A stretch of DNA of 48,674 nt from Candidatus Poseidoniales archaeon. GTDB lineage: Archaea; Thermoplasmatota; Poseidoniia; Poseidoniales; Thalassarchaeaceae. The stretch is from positions 1 to 48,674 of the forward strand of contig DTUF01000016.1 in the NCBI GenBank assembly GCA_012964335.1, written 5' to 3'. The notes under the pieces are model-generated. The model was not told the origin of the DNA and searched no databases. It saw only the letters and a program-made list of their open reading frames with translations. A program made the position numbers and the translations under genes. Shown here piece after piece: positions 40,284-48,674 of the stretch. Position 1 is the first letter of the stretch. Each line of letters starts with the position of its first letter.

Positions 40284-41502
40284 GTTCAGCGAGTTCAGAA
40301 CCCATCGCTAACATTGCCAACTCAGCAACTAATGCATGCCAACTATCAACACGCTCCAAAATCAAATCCCCACCTTCCATCTTAGATATGTCATCTGGTT
40401 GTAAAAATTTGGTAGATGGCGTATTCAAATTTGCCATCACACCCTTCTTTGGATTGGCCCTGTAAAAAGTTGAGCAACTATGCCCCCCCGCCCCATAGAT
40501 GCAGGGTTCAATCACATGGTCATCAATACTGAGCGCTGTAGGGACCCCTTCTTGAATTAAGAAATCAATCGCTTCTGCACCACCTTTCCCGTAAGTTAAC
40601 TTGTTCACTTTGCGATTTGACAGGTTCATTAAATGTTCACCACTGCGAATCTCGAGAATTCCAAGACCGTAGGTACCCGAATCGTTCTTAACGAATAATA
40701 CCGGTTCACCTTCAATTCCGTAGTCATCGTATTTTCTTTTCAAAAATTCCAAAAATGAATCAACTTGAGCCGCCAATTCAATTAGACAGGTTTCTTTTTC
40801 AAGACATTTATCTTCGCTAACAAACCAATGTGTGCCAAGGAGCCAAGGGTCAATATCTAGGATTTCTGCAGCCTGGTCTATGAATGGTTGAGCATGCCGG
40901 AAATGGTTTGATTTTCTACGCTGGTACCACCCCATTGCTTGGGGCGGTGCAACAGGGATCCCACCAATTCCTTCCAATGGACCATGGCTTAAATCGTTAT
41001 TCAAAATTACCAAATCAGGAGATTTACCTAATACCAATAACTCACCATCAGCGACGGTATGAGAGAGTTTCAGAACCCCGGTTATCCCTTCTACTGTGTC
41101 CAATCCATTCAAATCTGGAGAACCTACAGTTACTTCCATACCACCCTTGGAAAATAATTGTTGTAGGGTTATTAGATTCTCAACATACCCTTTGTTTCTT
41201 GTGTGTCCTTCAGGCCAAATATGAAGTAAAGAAGCGTTTGGATGCTCATTTTTCAACCATTTCTGCAAGTGCTCTGATAGATGAGTAAGGTCAGGCGAAC
41301 CTACATTATTGAACCCAGCCGGGTATGCATTTGCATCAACTGCCGCAACTTTCCATCCAGCATCCCTGATATCAACTGAAGCGTACAACGGCATTGGAAG
41401 CTTTGCTCTCGCTTCTGCGAAAAACACTGACAATTCTTCTCGTTTTGACTCTAATTTTTCAGATAATTCAGAAAGCAATTCCGGGCCATCATATTCAGTC
41501 AT
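40255..41502 (-). CDS. gshA: Glutamate-cysteine ligase, Acidithiobacillus ferrooxidans type
   Basis: The 415-residue ATP-grasp-like enzyme should make gamma-glutamylcysteine from glutamate and cysteine. The N-terminal YASVDIRDAGWKVAAVDANA and YPAGFNNV strongly resemble the ferrooxidans-type GshA family, as do VILNNDLSHG, LFVKNDSGTYGLGI and TALSIDDHVIEPCIYG. ATG 41502 follows GAGGTG by five bases; GTG 41508 and ATG 41505 are also in frame. It begins nine bases after the asnB stop, so the two form one operon. No gshB is in the window, so gamma-glutamylcysteine itself may be the product used. Subfamily named from memory of the motif. Confidence 0.8.
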   Translation of the reverse strand: MTEYDGPELLSELSEKLESKREELSVFFAEARAKLPMPLYASVDIRDAGWKVAAVDANAYPAGFNNVGSPDLTHLSEHLQKWLKNEHPNASLLHIWPEGHTRNKGYVENLITLQQLFSKGGMEVTVGSPDLNGLDTVEGITGVLKLSHTVADGELLVLGKSPDLVILNNDLSHGPLEGIGGIPVAPPQAMGWYQRRKSNHFRHAQPFIDQAAEILDIDPWLLGTHWFVSEDKCLEKETCLIELAAQVDSFLEFLKRKYDDYGIEGEPVLFVKNDSGTYGLGILEIRSGEHLMNLSNRKVNKLTYGKGGAEAIDFLIQEGVPTALSIDDHVIEPCIYGAGGHSCSTFYRANPKKGVMANLNTPSTKFLQPDDISKMEGGDLILERVDSWHALVAELAMLAMGSELAELTSSVVSHD

Positions 41503-41511
41503 CATCACACC

Positions 41512-43383
41512 TCATCTAAAATCTTCCAGTAAGTCCCAAAGCCCTTTGTTTTCTCTACCAAGGCCACCATCAATTATGTGTAGTGATTCAAAGAGTCGCA
41601 ACCCAATAGCCATATCCGGTTGAGTTTTGAGTATTCTCTCTAATTTAGGATAACATGCAGCCCATTCATTTGCGTGTGGCATTAACTCAGTCATCAGTTC
41701 ATTCAGAAGAGTTGGCGTTGTTGCAGTCCCAGCGGGAAGTTTTGGTCGATTGACAATTGACTTAGGAAGGTCAGTCAATGCTGCTGCTGCCCTTAATGCA
41801 AGTTTCTCTTGCTGGCCCCGAATACGCCAATCAATGGGGATTGTGCTTGATGCTTCACGATGGGCCGCACCCAAAAAAGGAACTCTGACCTCTAATCCAT
41901 GTGCCATGCTGTGTCGGTCAACGAGTCGCAACTGAAAGTTAGTTAGTTGACCGTGGTCCATTTCAAACTGTAGAGTACTTGTCAAATCCGAAAATACCTC
42001 AGTAGGGTTATGCTTTTGAGCTCTCCAAGGTTGAGCAACTCCTTGTGCTTCTACCGCTGAAATGTTGTTTACAAGATGGTCCGCAAAGGGATGGCGGCTA
42101 GCAGAGAGTCGAGAAGATATCAACTCTTGATGACCTTCTAAATTTCGATAACGCGGATAACCTCCGTGCAATTCATCAGCACCTTGGCCACATAATCCAA
42201 CCGTAACAGCAGATGACATTTTCTCAAATAGAGGTTGGAAAAAGAGAACCGAAATATCAAGGTCTTCTCCGTGCCATCCCAATGAAGGTAATTTTCGCCA
42301 AAAGCAATCATCCTCTAATGTTGATGTGTGGTGCCCCAAATCAAGTACTGCACAAACATCTTCTGCGGCACGGTAATCAGGATTATCCTCATTCTCTGCA
42401 ACTGTCCAACATTCCGGAACAGGCTGTCCAGCCTGTGCAGCTGCCTTGTGAGCAAGCCCTGCGACCATGCTTGAATCTAAACCCCCTGAGAGAATGATTC
42501 CAAGAGGGACATCAGACATCAAACGGTCTTCAATACTGGTGCAAAGACTATCAAGCAAATCTTGAGCATCTAACTCAGAATTCCACGTACTACCTGGAGT
42601 AACTCGCTCAGAAGTATAAGTTGCAACACCAGTCAGTGTTGCTCGACCCTCTGAATCAAGAGCCCAAGTCTCAATAGTTGCAGGGGCTACTTGAGAAACA
42701 CCTTCGAACAAAGTCGTTTCATCAAGAGAATACTCAAAAGCCAACCGCGCCAACATCGCATTCTCATCAATTTTTGATACATAATCTGGATGAGCACGGA
42801 ATGCCTTCGCCTCGCTCGCTACAAGGAGTTCTCCAGATGGTGTCAAAGTACGCAATAGGGGTTTGACTCCCAGAGGGTCTCGGCAGAGAATCAATTCTTG
42901 CCGTCTAGAATCCCAAATAGCAAATCCCCAGATTCCATCCAACTTGCTTACCCAATCAACATGTGCAGTTGCTGGATTGTTGGCCTCAGAAGCACCTGAA
43001 GTTCTCCTCAAGTAACCAGAAAGTGATGAGCGAGGTGAGTCCACCGGCATTGACCTGCTAGAATTATTGTGAATTGCAGAATAGTGGGCTGCGAGGATTG
43101 CCTCTCCATCTCCTTTTGTATTCCATGGATAGCCAGAGTATGCCTTCCGTAAGTTACGAAAGTTGTAGATTTCGCCATTCTGAACCAGCCAGCAACCATG
43201 CTCAGAACCCATTGGTTGGTCTGAGCCTACCAAATCAACAATTGATAGACGAGAATGTCCAAGGGAACAAACTTCATCCGCCCAAACTTGAATTCCGTCG
43301 GGCCCTCTGTGAGATAATAGATTAGCCATCTCACGAGTGAGTGAGGTGTCCCCAACCCCTAGAATAGCAGTTATCCCACACAT
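41512..43383 (-). CDS. asnB: Asparagine synthetase (glutamine-hydrolysing)
   Basis: The 623-residue AsnB makes asparagine from aspartate, ATP and glutamine. ATG 43383 gives MCGI, exposing nucleophile Cys2. The amidotransferase shows LLSHRGPDG, SIVDL and QNGEIYNF. The synthetase domain has the pyrophosphate loop ILSGGLDSSMVAGLA, GLCGQGADELHGGYPRY and MAHGLEVRVPFL. A Ser-rich insert (about residues 110-140) lengthens the amidotransferase domain. The frame extends to TTG 43392, which is rejected because it would cover Cys2. It is upstream of gshA in the same unit. Some AsnB-like enzymes amidate other acids, but nothing here argues for that. Confidence 0.94.
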   Translation of the reverse strand: MCGITAILGVGDTSLTREMANLLSHRGPDGIQVWADEVCSLGHSRLSIVDLVGSDQPMGSEHGCWLVQNGEIYNFRNLRKAYSGYPWNTKGDGEAILAAHYSAIHNNSSRSMPVDSPRSSLSGYLRRTSGASEANNPATAHVDWVSKLDGIWGFAIWDSRRQELILCRDPLGVKPLLRTLTPSGELLVASEAKAFRAHPDYVSKIDENAMLARLAFEYSLDETTLFEGVSQVAPATIETWALDSEGRATLTGVATYTSERVTPGSTWNSELDAQDLLDSLCTSIEDRLMSDVPLGIILSGGLDSSMVAGLAHKAAAQAGQPVPECWTVAENEDNPDYRAAEDVCAVLDLGHHTSTLEDDCFWRKLPSLGWHGEDLDISVLFFQPLFEKMSSAVTVGLCGQGADELHGGYPRYRNLEGHQELISSRLSASRHPFADHLVNNISAVEAQGVAQPWRAQKHNPTEVFSDLTSTLQFEMDHGQLTNFQLRLVDRHSMAHGLEVRVPFLGAAHREASSTIPIDWRIRGQQEKLALRAAAALTDLPKSIVNRPKLPAGTATTPTLLNELMTELMPHANEWAACYPKLERILKTQPDMAIGLRLFESLHIIDGGLGRENKGLWDLLEDFR

Positions 43384-43441
43384 TCGTACCAACCGAGTAA
43401 TTCACCCGCTAAAAGACTGTGTCGGGCAATTATTGTTCATC

Positions 43442-43549
43442 TTACCAGTACATGAACCCGATAACCAATGTTGCGATGAGAGCAACGGCGTAAACAAACA
43501 GATACAGGCTCTGCGAAGGGGCGTCATCTTGCAATATCTCGTCACTCAT
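43442..43549 (-). CDS. Small single-helix membrane protein
   Basis: This 35-residue protein has an acidic N-terminus (MSDEILQDDAPSQS) and one hydrophobic helix (LYLFVYAVALIATLVIGF). ATG 43549 is chosen; the frame is open to 43648 but the added residues look random. It lies upstream of asnB and downstream of the polyprenol kinase-like gene on the same strand. Typical of small membrane subunits, but no partner is evident. Confidence 0.5.
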   Translation of the reverse strand: MSDEILQDDAPSQSLYLFVYAVALIATLVIGFMYW

Positions 43550-43644
43550 GTTACTGTCGAAGTGCACTCGGATTTTAACCATAACGCAATAAGATATGTC
43601 TGTCATTTCTAGTGTTGGTTCTAGAATAATACTAATGTATAAAT

Positions 43645-44295
43645 TCACAGACCCAATGAAGATAAGAGTAAGATGACTAAGAATGGGATCAGAACCATCG
43701 TTCCGTTATCATCTATCCAACGCAATCGCGGCCATTCAGATGCTACCTGTATAGGTGGGATTAGTAATGCAAAAAGAAGCGGTGTATCTAGGCAATTCCA
43801 AGATATTAACCACATAGCATAGACTGTAATCAGCCCACCGATGGCAACAAATTTTGGCTCTTTACCAGCTCGACGTATTTCTCCCATAACAGGGTCGCCA
43901 AATGCTAATCCAAGCACCAAGGGAGTGCCTAATGCGGCGCCCATTACACCTACAAGAGGTGAGAACGCAAGTGCTAACACAACTGATACTGCACCCCAGA
44001 AGAGAGCACTCAGTTGGGTTGCCTCATAAGCGCGTTGCCCAAATATCGTAAATCCTAATTTGAGACGGGTTAATTCTGCAACGATAATAATCCCCAGTAC
44101 AATGAATGCAACATGTTGTGGAGTAGACCCCACTTTACCTGCAATTGCTTCACCATGCCAATAGTAAACGAAGGGAATTATTGCAAGAGAAACATGGGTA
44201 ATTCTACGTAAAAGATGACCCGAAAATCCACCTACACTGTGTTTAACATGGTCTGCTTCGTATGAGTCTTCACTCAGAACTATTCCTTCATCCAT
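43645..44295 (-). CDS. Dolichol/phytol kinase-like membrane protein
   Basis: The 216-residue protein has about six membrane helices. Landmarks of the SEC59/VTE5/CDP-archaeol-like superfamily are LLRRITHVSLAIIPFVYY (first helix with RxxxH), GDPVMGEIRRAGKEPK in a cytosolic loop, and IDDNGTMVLIPF near the end. Related enzymes phosphorylate polyprenols or phytol with CTP or activate archaeal lipid precursors, so recycling of isoprenoid alcohols is plausible. ATG 44295 begins two bases after the meaB stop. GTG 44304 is also in frame. Precise substrate cannot be read from the sequence. Confidence 0.6.
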   Translation of the reverse strand: MDEGIVLSEDSYEADHVKHSVGGFSGHLLRRITHVSLAIIPFVYYWHGEAIAGKVGSTPQHVAFIVLGIIIVAELTRLKLGFTIFGQRAYEATQLSALFWGAVSVVLALAFSPLVGVMGAALGTPLVLGLAFGDPVMGEIRRAGKEPKFVAIGGLITVYAMWLISWNCLDTPLLFALLIPPIQVASEWPRLRWIDDNGTMVLIPFLVILLLSSLGL

Positions 44296-44297
44296 GA

Positions 44298-45209
44298 TTA
44301 CCACCTCAGGTTCTTTTCAACCCACTCTTGTGCTGAATTATCTGAACTCGTAAGGCTATCCAGCACCTCGTTTATGTCCTTCCTTGAGAGAAGTGCACTA
44401 TCCCAAGCAGTCAATAATCGTTCACGTGCCCGCGCTAATTCTGCACCTGGTTTTGCTGGTAGAGTTCTCAATTGGTCAGCCAACTCTTCAATTCCTTCTG
44501 AGGTTTTAGCAGATGCAAGCAAGACTGGAGGTGGATTACTTGCCACCTCAAGTGCAGAAATAATGTTGGCAGCAGCACGGTCAGAACCTTCTAAATCTGA
44601 TTTATTCACTACTATCATGTCAGCAAGTTCAATCACCCCGGCTTTTTCAGCTTGAACTTCATCACCTCTTAGAGGCGCTTCAACTAGAACGATTCTATCA
44701 GCAACGGAAACTACGCGGATTTCAGATTGCCCTGCACCAACTGTCTCAATCAGAACGACATCGTAATCACAATGACGCATTACATCCGCCGCTAAAACCA
44801 CTGCATTAGGCATTCCACCTGGTTGGTTCCTAGTAGCAAAAGAGCGAACAAACACATTCGGATTATTATCAGCAGATTCCATTCTGACCCGATCCCCAAG
44901 AAGTGCGCCTCCAGTCAATGGAGATGAGGGGTCTACTGCAATAACGGCAATTTTTAATCCATTAGATGTCCATGTACTTAGCAATCGGTCAATCAAACAA
45001 CTCTTTCCCACCCCTGGTGCACCAGTCACACCGATTACAGAACCATCTACCTCACGTGGTGAAATCCCCAGTGAATCATGACTAACCTCACCATTTTCCA
45101 CAGCAGTTAGTAACTTTGCCAAACTTCTTCGATTTCCTGAAATCGCTTGTTCAAAGAGGGTTGTTGGCAATCGTTCACGCCCCGCTAGACCAGACCCAAT
45201 CTCCACCTT
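44298..45209 (-). CDS. meaB: MeaB/ArgK-type GTPase, methylmalonyl-CoA mutase chaperone
   Basis: MeaB is a G3E-type GTPase that loads and protects the B12 cofactor of methylmalonyl-CoA mutase. The 303-residue protein has P-loop GVTGAPGVGKSCLIDRL, VDPSSPLTGGALLGDRVRM, IETVGAGQSE (switch region), and VNKSD for guanine. The C-terminal dimerisation helices are present. The frame is open to TTG 45248, but GTG 45209 (or 45203) gives a normal N-terminus. The start overlaps the end of the B12-binding subunit gene by about 35 bp, a strong sign of coupling. Confidence 0.92.
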   Translation of the reverse strand, partial: KVEIGSGLAGRERLPTTLFEQAISGNRRSLAKLLTAVENGEVSHDSLGISPREVDGSVIGVTGAPGVGKSCLIDRLLSTWTSNGLKIAVIAVDPSSPLTGGALLGDRVRMESADNNPNVFVRSFATRNQPGGMPNAVVLAADVMRHCDYDVVLIETVGAGQSEIRVVSVADRIVLVEAPLRGDEVQAEKAGVIELADMIVVNKSDLEGSDRAAANIISALEVASNPPPVLLASAKTSEGIEELADQLRTLPAKPGAELARARERLLTAWDSALLSRKDINEVLDSLTSSDNSAQEWVEKNLRW

Positions 45210-45621
45210 CACCAACCCCAACAGGCTGATTGGTGGAAACGCGCTCAACTACTGCGTCTACAAAATCTGACATCTCGTGCATTTTTGTTCCCGGGCCAAA
45301 TATCGCCCTCATTCCGGATTCAAACAGAATTGGTCTTTCAGCCAAAGGAATAATCCCGCCACCAAAAACTGTAACATCATTACAACCGGCTTCAATCAGA
45401 AGTTGACAAATTCTAGGGAACAAAAAAGCATGGGCTCCAGATAATGAGGATAGCCCAACCATGTCAGCATCTTCGTCAAGAACGGTTCGAACAATTTGTT
45501 CAGGAGTTCTTCGTAATCCCGTGTAAATCACCTCGTGTCCTGCATCACGTAAAGCCCGCGCAACAACCTTTGCCCCACGGTCATGCCCATCCAACCCAGG
45601 TTTGGCAATCACGATACGCAT
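45175..45621 (-). CDS. Methylmalonyl-CoA mutase B12-binding subunit
   Basis: The 148-residue protein is the small, cobalamin-binding half of an archaeal-type split methylmalonyl-CoA mutase, which interconverts methylmalonyl- and succinyl-CoA. [17 protein letters not shown] holds the DxHxxG motif whose His ligates cobalt; GLSSLSGAH and FGGGIIP are the other B12-pocket motifs. ATG 45621, with GAGG six bases upstream, gives the usual MRIVIAKPG start; TTG 45633 is dismissed. The large catalytic subunit is not in the window. It is divergent from pccB, which makes the pathway precursor. Confidence 0.94.
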   Translation of the reverse strand: MRIVIAKPGLDGHDRGAKVVARALRDAGHEVIYTGLRRTPEQIVRTVLDEDADMVGLSSLSGAHAFLFPRICQLLIEAGCNDVTVFGGGIIPLAERPILFESGMRAIFGPGTKMHEMSDFVDAVVERVSTNQPVGVGEGGDWVWSSGA

Positions 45622-45675
45622 GGCTATCCTCAACCTCGTGGAAATGACTCCACCCTTTCAATTGAGCGCATCTCC

Positions 45676-45683
45676 TTTTATGG
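45676..45683 (-). promoter_or_regulatory. TATA-like box of the mutase/meaB operon
   Basis: On the minus strand this reads CCATAAAA, about 55 nt before ATG 45621, predicting a leader of roughly 30 nt containing the GAGG ribosome site. Confidence 0.4.
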
Positions 45684-45697
45684 ACCACCAAATTTCC

Positions 45698-45705
45698 TAT
45701 AATTT
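45698..45705 (+). promoter_or_regulatory. TATA-like box of the propionyl-CoA carboxylase operon
   Basis: TATAATTT lies about 47-54 nt before ATG 45752, so a leader of about 25 nt is expected. It sits beside the opposing TATA-like box of the mutase operon, allowing joint control. Confidence 0.45.
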
Positions 45706-45751
45706 TCCGCATAGTCTATTGGCTAGCGTGGTCACCTGCGAGTTGAGTGGG

Positions 45752-47305
45752 ATGGAGTCGACTGAGGAAAGACTTGATGATTTGCGCCGACGCAAGGCAA
45801 TCGCAGCCGCAGGTGGAGGTGCTCAGAGAGTTGATGCTCAGCACGCAAAGGGCAAGTTGACAGCCCGTGAAAGATTGGAAATGTTGCTAGATGAAGGTAC
45901 ATTCCAAGAAATTGATTCACTAGTTGAACACCGCTGCCGTGACTTCGGCATGGACCAAAATGTAATCCCAGGTGATGGGGTTGTCACTGGACACGGATTG
46001 ATTAATGGACGACCAGTTTTCTGTTTTGCTCAAGATTTCACAGTTTATGGTGGGAGCCTTGGAGAAATGCATGGACTGAAAATTTGCAAAGTTCTCGATA
46101 TGGCAATGAAAACCGGCGCCCCAGTAATTGGGCTCAACGATAGTGGTGGCGCTAGAATTCAGGAAGGTGTTGCAAGTTTGGGCTCTTACGCTGAAATTTT
46201 CTTCCGCAATGTTAGGGCAAGTGGTATCATCCCTCAAATCAGCATTATCATGGGTCCCTGTGCAGGAGGCGCAGTATACAGCCCAGCAATCACTGACTTT
46301 GTGATTATGGTAGACAAAACCGCGCACATGTTCATCACCGGTCCAGAAGTTATCAAAACCGTCACCAATGAAGAAGTTAGTTTCGAAGAATTAGGTGGTG
46401 CTTCAACCCATGCCTCTCTGTCAGGAGTAACCCACTTCACAGCATCTGATGATGAGGATGCACTTGAGTTGACAAGAAACCTAGTATCGCATCTTCCACA
46501 AAATAACTTGGAAACTACGCCTGTAAAACCTACAAATGACCCCTCCTCACGAGATTGTGAAAATTTACAAAATATTGTTCCTGATGATTCTCAAAAGCCA
46601 TATGATGTGATTGACGTAATAAGTGAAATCGTTGATGATGGCGCATTCCTTGAGGTTCAAGCAGAATTTGCGCCTAACATCGTAGTTGGATATGGTAGAT
46701 TGGATGGGCATACTGTTGGAATTGTTGGCAATCAGCCAAAAGTTCTTGCTGGATGTTTGGACATTGATGCATCAGTGAAAGCAGCTAGGTTCATCCGCTT
46801 CTGTGATGCATTCAACATCCCACTTCTAACCATGGTAGATGTACCTGGATTCTTGCCGGGAGCCAATCAAGAATGGGGTGGGATCATACGTCACGGTGCA
46901 AAATTACTCTATGCATACTCAGAAGCGACCGTACCAAAATTGACTGTCATTATGAGAAAGGCATACGGCGGAGCCTACGATGTGATGTGCTCAAAACATA
47001 TCCGAGGAGACTACAATATCGCCTGGCCAACTGCACAACTTGCTGTGATGGGGGCTGATGGTGCGGTACAAATCATCCACCGAAACAGAATCAAAACCGC
47101 TACAAATCCCGAGCAAGAAAGAGGAAGATTGGTTGAAGAATATGGTGAACTTTTCGCTAACCCATACAAAGCAGCAGCGTTAGGATATATTGATGATGTT
47201 GTAGAGCCACGAGAAACCCGTGCAAAACTTTGCAAAGCTCTAGGAATGTTACTCGATAAGCAAGAGGACCGCCCTGCAAGAAAACACGGAAATATCCCCT
47301 TATGA
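45752..47305 (+). CDS. pccB: Propionyl-CoA carboxylase, carboxyltransferase subunit
   Basis: The 517-residue protein moves CO2 from carboxybiotin to propionyl-CoA (possibly also acetyl-CoA), giving methylmalonyl-CoA. Both crotonase-like halves are present: [32 protein letters not shown] with the oxyanion glycines, [13 protein letters not shown], then [20 protein letters not shown] and [12 protein letters not shown]. Length matches PccB/MmdA (about 515-530). ATG 45752 gives [15 protein letters not shown]; the frame extends to 45602 but would overlap the divergent mutase gene. No biotin carboxylase subunit is in the window. It is coupled to the following gene (4-bp ATGA or 11-bp gap, by start chosen). 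Confidence 0.95.
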   Translation: MESTEERLDDLRRRKAIAAAGGGAQRVDAQHAKGKLTARERLEMLLDEGTFQEIDSLVEHRCRDFGMDQNVIPGDGVVTGHGLINGRPVFCFAQDFTVYGGSLGEMHGLKICKVLDMAMKTGAPVIGLNDSGGARIQEGVASLGSYAEIFFRNVRASGIIPQISIIMGPCAGGAVYSPAITDFVIMVDKTAHMFITGPEVIKTVTNEEVSFEELGGASTHASLSGVTHFTASDDEDALELTRNLVSHLPQNNLETTPVKPTNDPSSRDCENLQNIVPDDSQKPYDVIDVISEIVDDGAFLEVQAEFAPNIVVGYGRLDGHTVGIVGNQPKVLAGCLDIDASVKAARFIRFCDAFNIPLLTMVDVPGFLPGANQEWGGIIRHGAKLLYAYSEATVPKLTVIMRKAYGGAYDVMCSKHIRGDYNIAWPTAQLAVMGADGAVQIIHRNRIKTATNPEQERGRLVEEYGELFANPYKAAALGYIDDVVEPRETRAKLCKALGMLLDKQEDRPARKHGNIPL

Positions 47306-47316
47306 GGTGTGAAATT

Positions 47317-47667
47317 ATGGAGGATGATTCGTATAGCGATGCACTAAGCAAGATTCTTCAATCTGCTCGTGGACCTCTCACCGACATTGAGGATTTTGAT
47401 ACACCAGAACCCACCAAAATTTCTATTTCTAATGCACTTGATGAGACAGCAGAATCCTCAACAGAAGAGATTGATGGAGACAGAAAACGCCTAAGACGCT
47501 TAGCCGCCGTTATGGCAGTATTATCCATGCAAGCAGTTGGAGCCACTGAATCACAATCAGATATTGGGCGCCAACTAGGTAGTGCTTGGGCTCAAGACCA
47601 CCGTCTGTCAGCAATGGGCCTGCCTGGGCTAGCGTACAGTAGAGCGAAGCGGTCGACTTGGAGGTGA
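47317..47667 (+). CDS. Small protein between pccB and biotin carrier
   Basis: The 116-residue protein has an acidic, disordered-looking first half (about 1-55), then a basic helix (DGDRKRLRRLAAVMAVLSMQ) and a Trp- and Arg-containing tail (SAWAQDHRLSAMG ... KRSTWR). The apolar stretch is too short for a certain membrane helix. Position and the layout of helix plus Trp/Arg tail recall small accessory subunits of acyl-CoA carboxylases and decarboxylases (AccE epsilon, OadG/MmdD type). No homology is claimed. ATG 47317 follows GAGGTG by seven bases; ATG 47302 would overlap the pccB stop. Confidence 0.65.
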   Translation: MEDDSYSDALSKILQSARGPLTDIEDFDTPEPTKISISNALDETAESSTEEIDGDRKRLRRLAAVMAVLSMQAVGATESQSDIGRQLGSAWAQDHRLSAMGLPGLAYSRAKRSTWR

Positions 47668-47674
47668 TGTGTCA

Positions 47675-48088
47675 ATGAGTGAAACACGCAAAGTCACTAT
47701 CAACGGCGAGACTTTTGAAGTCAAATTAGAGCCTGATGGGAATTCGTGGAAAGCGACTGTTGAAGGAGAGACATTCATTGTTGAAGTTGAAGAGGATTCC
47801 TCTCAACCAATTGCAAAACCGAAACGCTCAGGGAAAAAACGCAAAAAGTCAGGGACTGTTTCAAGCAGCATTCCAGGAAAAGTCATCACGGTAGAAGTTG
47901 AAGTAGGCCAAGAAGTTGCCGAAGGGGATGTAGTGTTGATTCTTGAAGCGATGAAAATGCAAAATGAGGTAGCAGCCCCGATTTCTGGAACAATTACTGA
48001 AATCAACTGTAAATCGGGTGAAAATATTGATGCTAACCTTCCTTTGGTTGTTATTGAGCCGCTATCAGACTCAGAAAACGAAGCGTAA
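47675..48088 (+). CDS. Biotin carboxyl carrier protein
   Basis: The 137-residue biotinyl carrier links biotin carboxylase and PccB. An N-terminal beta-rich segment (about 1-45) is followed by a Lys-rich hinge (KPKRSGKKRKKSG) and a C-terminal biotinyl domain with EAMKM at residues 91-95, Lys94 being the biotinylation site. The GKV...GQEVAEGD... and AAPISGTI hairpins are typical. GGAGGTG lies eight bases before ATG 47675; GTG 47669 is the alternative. The ligase domain encoded at 21977 is the probable modifying enzyme. Confidence 0.95.
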   Translation: MSETRKVTINGETFEVKLEPDGNSWKATVEGETFIVEVEEDSSQPIAKPKRSGKKRKKSGTVSSSIPGKVITVEVEVGQEVAEGDVVLILEAMKMQNEVAAPISGTITEINCKSGENIDANLPLVVIEPLSDSENEA

Positions 48089-48133
48089 GACAATTAACCA
48101 TCAACTGTAAAGATTACACCGGGGGCAAAGAAG

Positions 48134-48397
48134 ATGACCGAAGAAAAAGCACCCGAAAAAGTCACGGGCCCTCGTTGTGATTATCCTGGTTGTGAGGACG
48201 AAGGGGATATCATCAGCCGACTTTCTCCTGAAGGATACCTAGTTGCAACCGGCAAGAAAGCTTACTCATTTAGAGAGGCGTACCGCCGCTTTCATTATTG
48301 CCAAGACCACCACAGTGAACTAATGTCAGGTGTATGGAGTAGAATCACATTTGATTCTGATAAAGATGATGACCACGTTGCTCCTACTGCCATCTAA
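48134..48397 (+). CDS. Small Cys/His-rich protein, possible zinc site
   Basis: The 87-residue protein has CDYPGC near residue 15 and HYCQDHH near residue 54, a spacing that could bind one zinc ion. The rest is polar with an acidic tail. A G-rich site precedes the ATG. It follows the biotin carrier by 45 bp and may be in that operon. Family not recognised; no function proposed. Confidence 0.6.
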   Translation: MTEEKAPEKVTGPRCDYPGCEDEGDIISRLSPEGYLVATGKKAYSFREAYRRFHYCQDHHSELMSGVWSRITFDSDKDDDHVAPTAI

Positions 48398-48425
48398 GCG
48401 AAACAATGGCTAGCGAACTTTCTCG

Positions 48426-48674
48426 TTACACCCGACTGAGCCGAGCGATCAAAGCCATGACTGCCAACCCAACAAGGTTACAGTAAGCGAAGAGTGTCGG
48501 TGGCATCGTCAACAGGTTCATTCGCCAATTAGTTGTGTTTTCTGGACTATCTCCAAACCAAGTTTGGATGATGCTCCACTCTATCCATACGCATACCAGC
48601 AGAACAACGAGCATGATTGTGCTACTACCAAGCAATGCTTTCTTTGAGAATCCCAATCCAATGAAGGTGAGAAT
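48426..48674 (-). CDS. Membrane protein, N-terminus beyond the window
   Basis: The minus-strand frame is open to the window edge (at least 82 codons). It encodes hydrophobic segments ILTFIGLGF, STIMLVVLLVCVWIEWSII and PTLFAYCNLVGLAVMALIA with a short polar loop between. The first segment is cut by the edge, so the start is probably outside; a TTG at 48656 exists but is less likely. No family recognised. Confidence 0.55.
   Translation of the reverse strand: MLTFIGLGFSKKALLGSSTIMLVVLLVCVWIEWSIIQTWFGDSPENTTNWRMNLLTMPPTLFAYCNLVGLAVMALIARLSRV

Noticed and set aside
45602-45751. N-terminal extension of pccB
   Set aside because: It overlaps the start of the divergent mutase subunit and crosses the TATA-like boxes; ATG 45752 gives the family N-terminus.
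45920-46327. 135-codon minus-strand frame
   Set aside because: It is antisense to pccB within its conserved active-site region.
1-48674. CRISPR array, insertion sequence or prophage
   Set aside because: No regularly spaced repeats, transposase, integrase or long terminal inverted repeats were seen; gene content is housekeeping and metabolic.

Overview
The window is archaeal and most likely from a planktonic Thermoplasmatota, such as Marine Group II/III (Poseidoniales-like). That taxon is an inference. The evidence for it is an RNA polymerase with split A'/A'' and unsplit B, subunit H and L30e in the classic rpoH-rpoB-rpoA1-rpoA2-rpl30e order, PurP-type purine synthesis, a three-ORF glutamate synthase, archaeal COG1340-type coiled-coil proteins, a probable RNase P Pop5, TATA-like elements close to start codons, and GGAGGTG-type ribosome sites on internal operon genes. 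Nearly all of the sequence is coding. I saw no mobile element, CRISPR array or rRNA.

Layout. 1-1.5 kb: pdxS and a small acidic protein. 1.7-11.4 kb: two divergent transcription units and neighbours holding four related coiled-coil proteins, a DtxR/FeoA regulator, a large surface protein with cytosolic zinc ribbons, a Roadblock/LC7 protein, purP and a single-domain KaiC/RecA-like ATPase. 11.4-21.9 kb: an unknown gene, then rpl30e, rpoA2, rpoA1, rpoB, rpoH and tRNA-Lys(UUU), all on the minus strand. 22-30 kb: a methyltransferase-biotin ligase fusion, a membrane protein, a regulatory intergenic region and the glutamate synthase operon. 30-33 kb: probable RNase P Pop5, a membrane protein, a divergent FtsZ paralogue and a TPR protein. 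33-39.8 kb: a respiratory operon (haem-like exported protein, a 25-residue micro-ORF, a two-helix membrane protein, Rieske, cytochrome b, a cytochrome b C-half fused to a heterodisulfide-reductase-like Fe-S module, ferredoxin, small membrane protein). 39.8-43.6 kb: ogt, a ferrooxidans-type gshA, asparagine synthetase. 43.6-48.7 kb: polyprenol kinase-like protein, MeaB and the B12 subunit of methylmalonyl-CoA mutase, then divergently pccB, a small linker protein and the biotin carrier.

The genes connect in several ways. The biotin ligase would charge the biotin carrier of the propionyl-CoA carboxylase, whose product methylmalonyl-CoA is handled by the mutase and MeaB. The respiratory operon encodes a complete Rieske/cytochrome b core, and its last large subunit physically joins quinol chemistry to a cytosolic Fe-S/CCG module.

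The most interesting signals are: the cytochrome b-HdrD-like fusion; a short domain shared by the N-termini of two different RNA polymerase subunits (A'' and H); the coiled-coil family with a shared C-terminal motif next to Roadblock and KaiC-like genes; a micro-ORF coupled by ATGA overlaps on both sides; the FtsZ paralogue with altered nucleotide-site motifs; and the methyltransferase-biotin ligase fusion. All calls come from reading the sequence and family knowledge; no database search was run.
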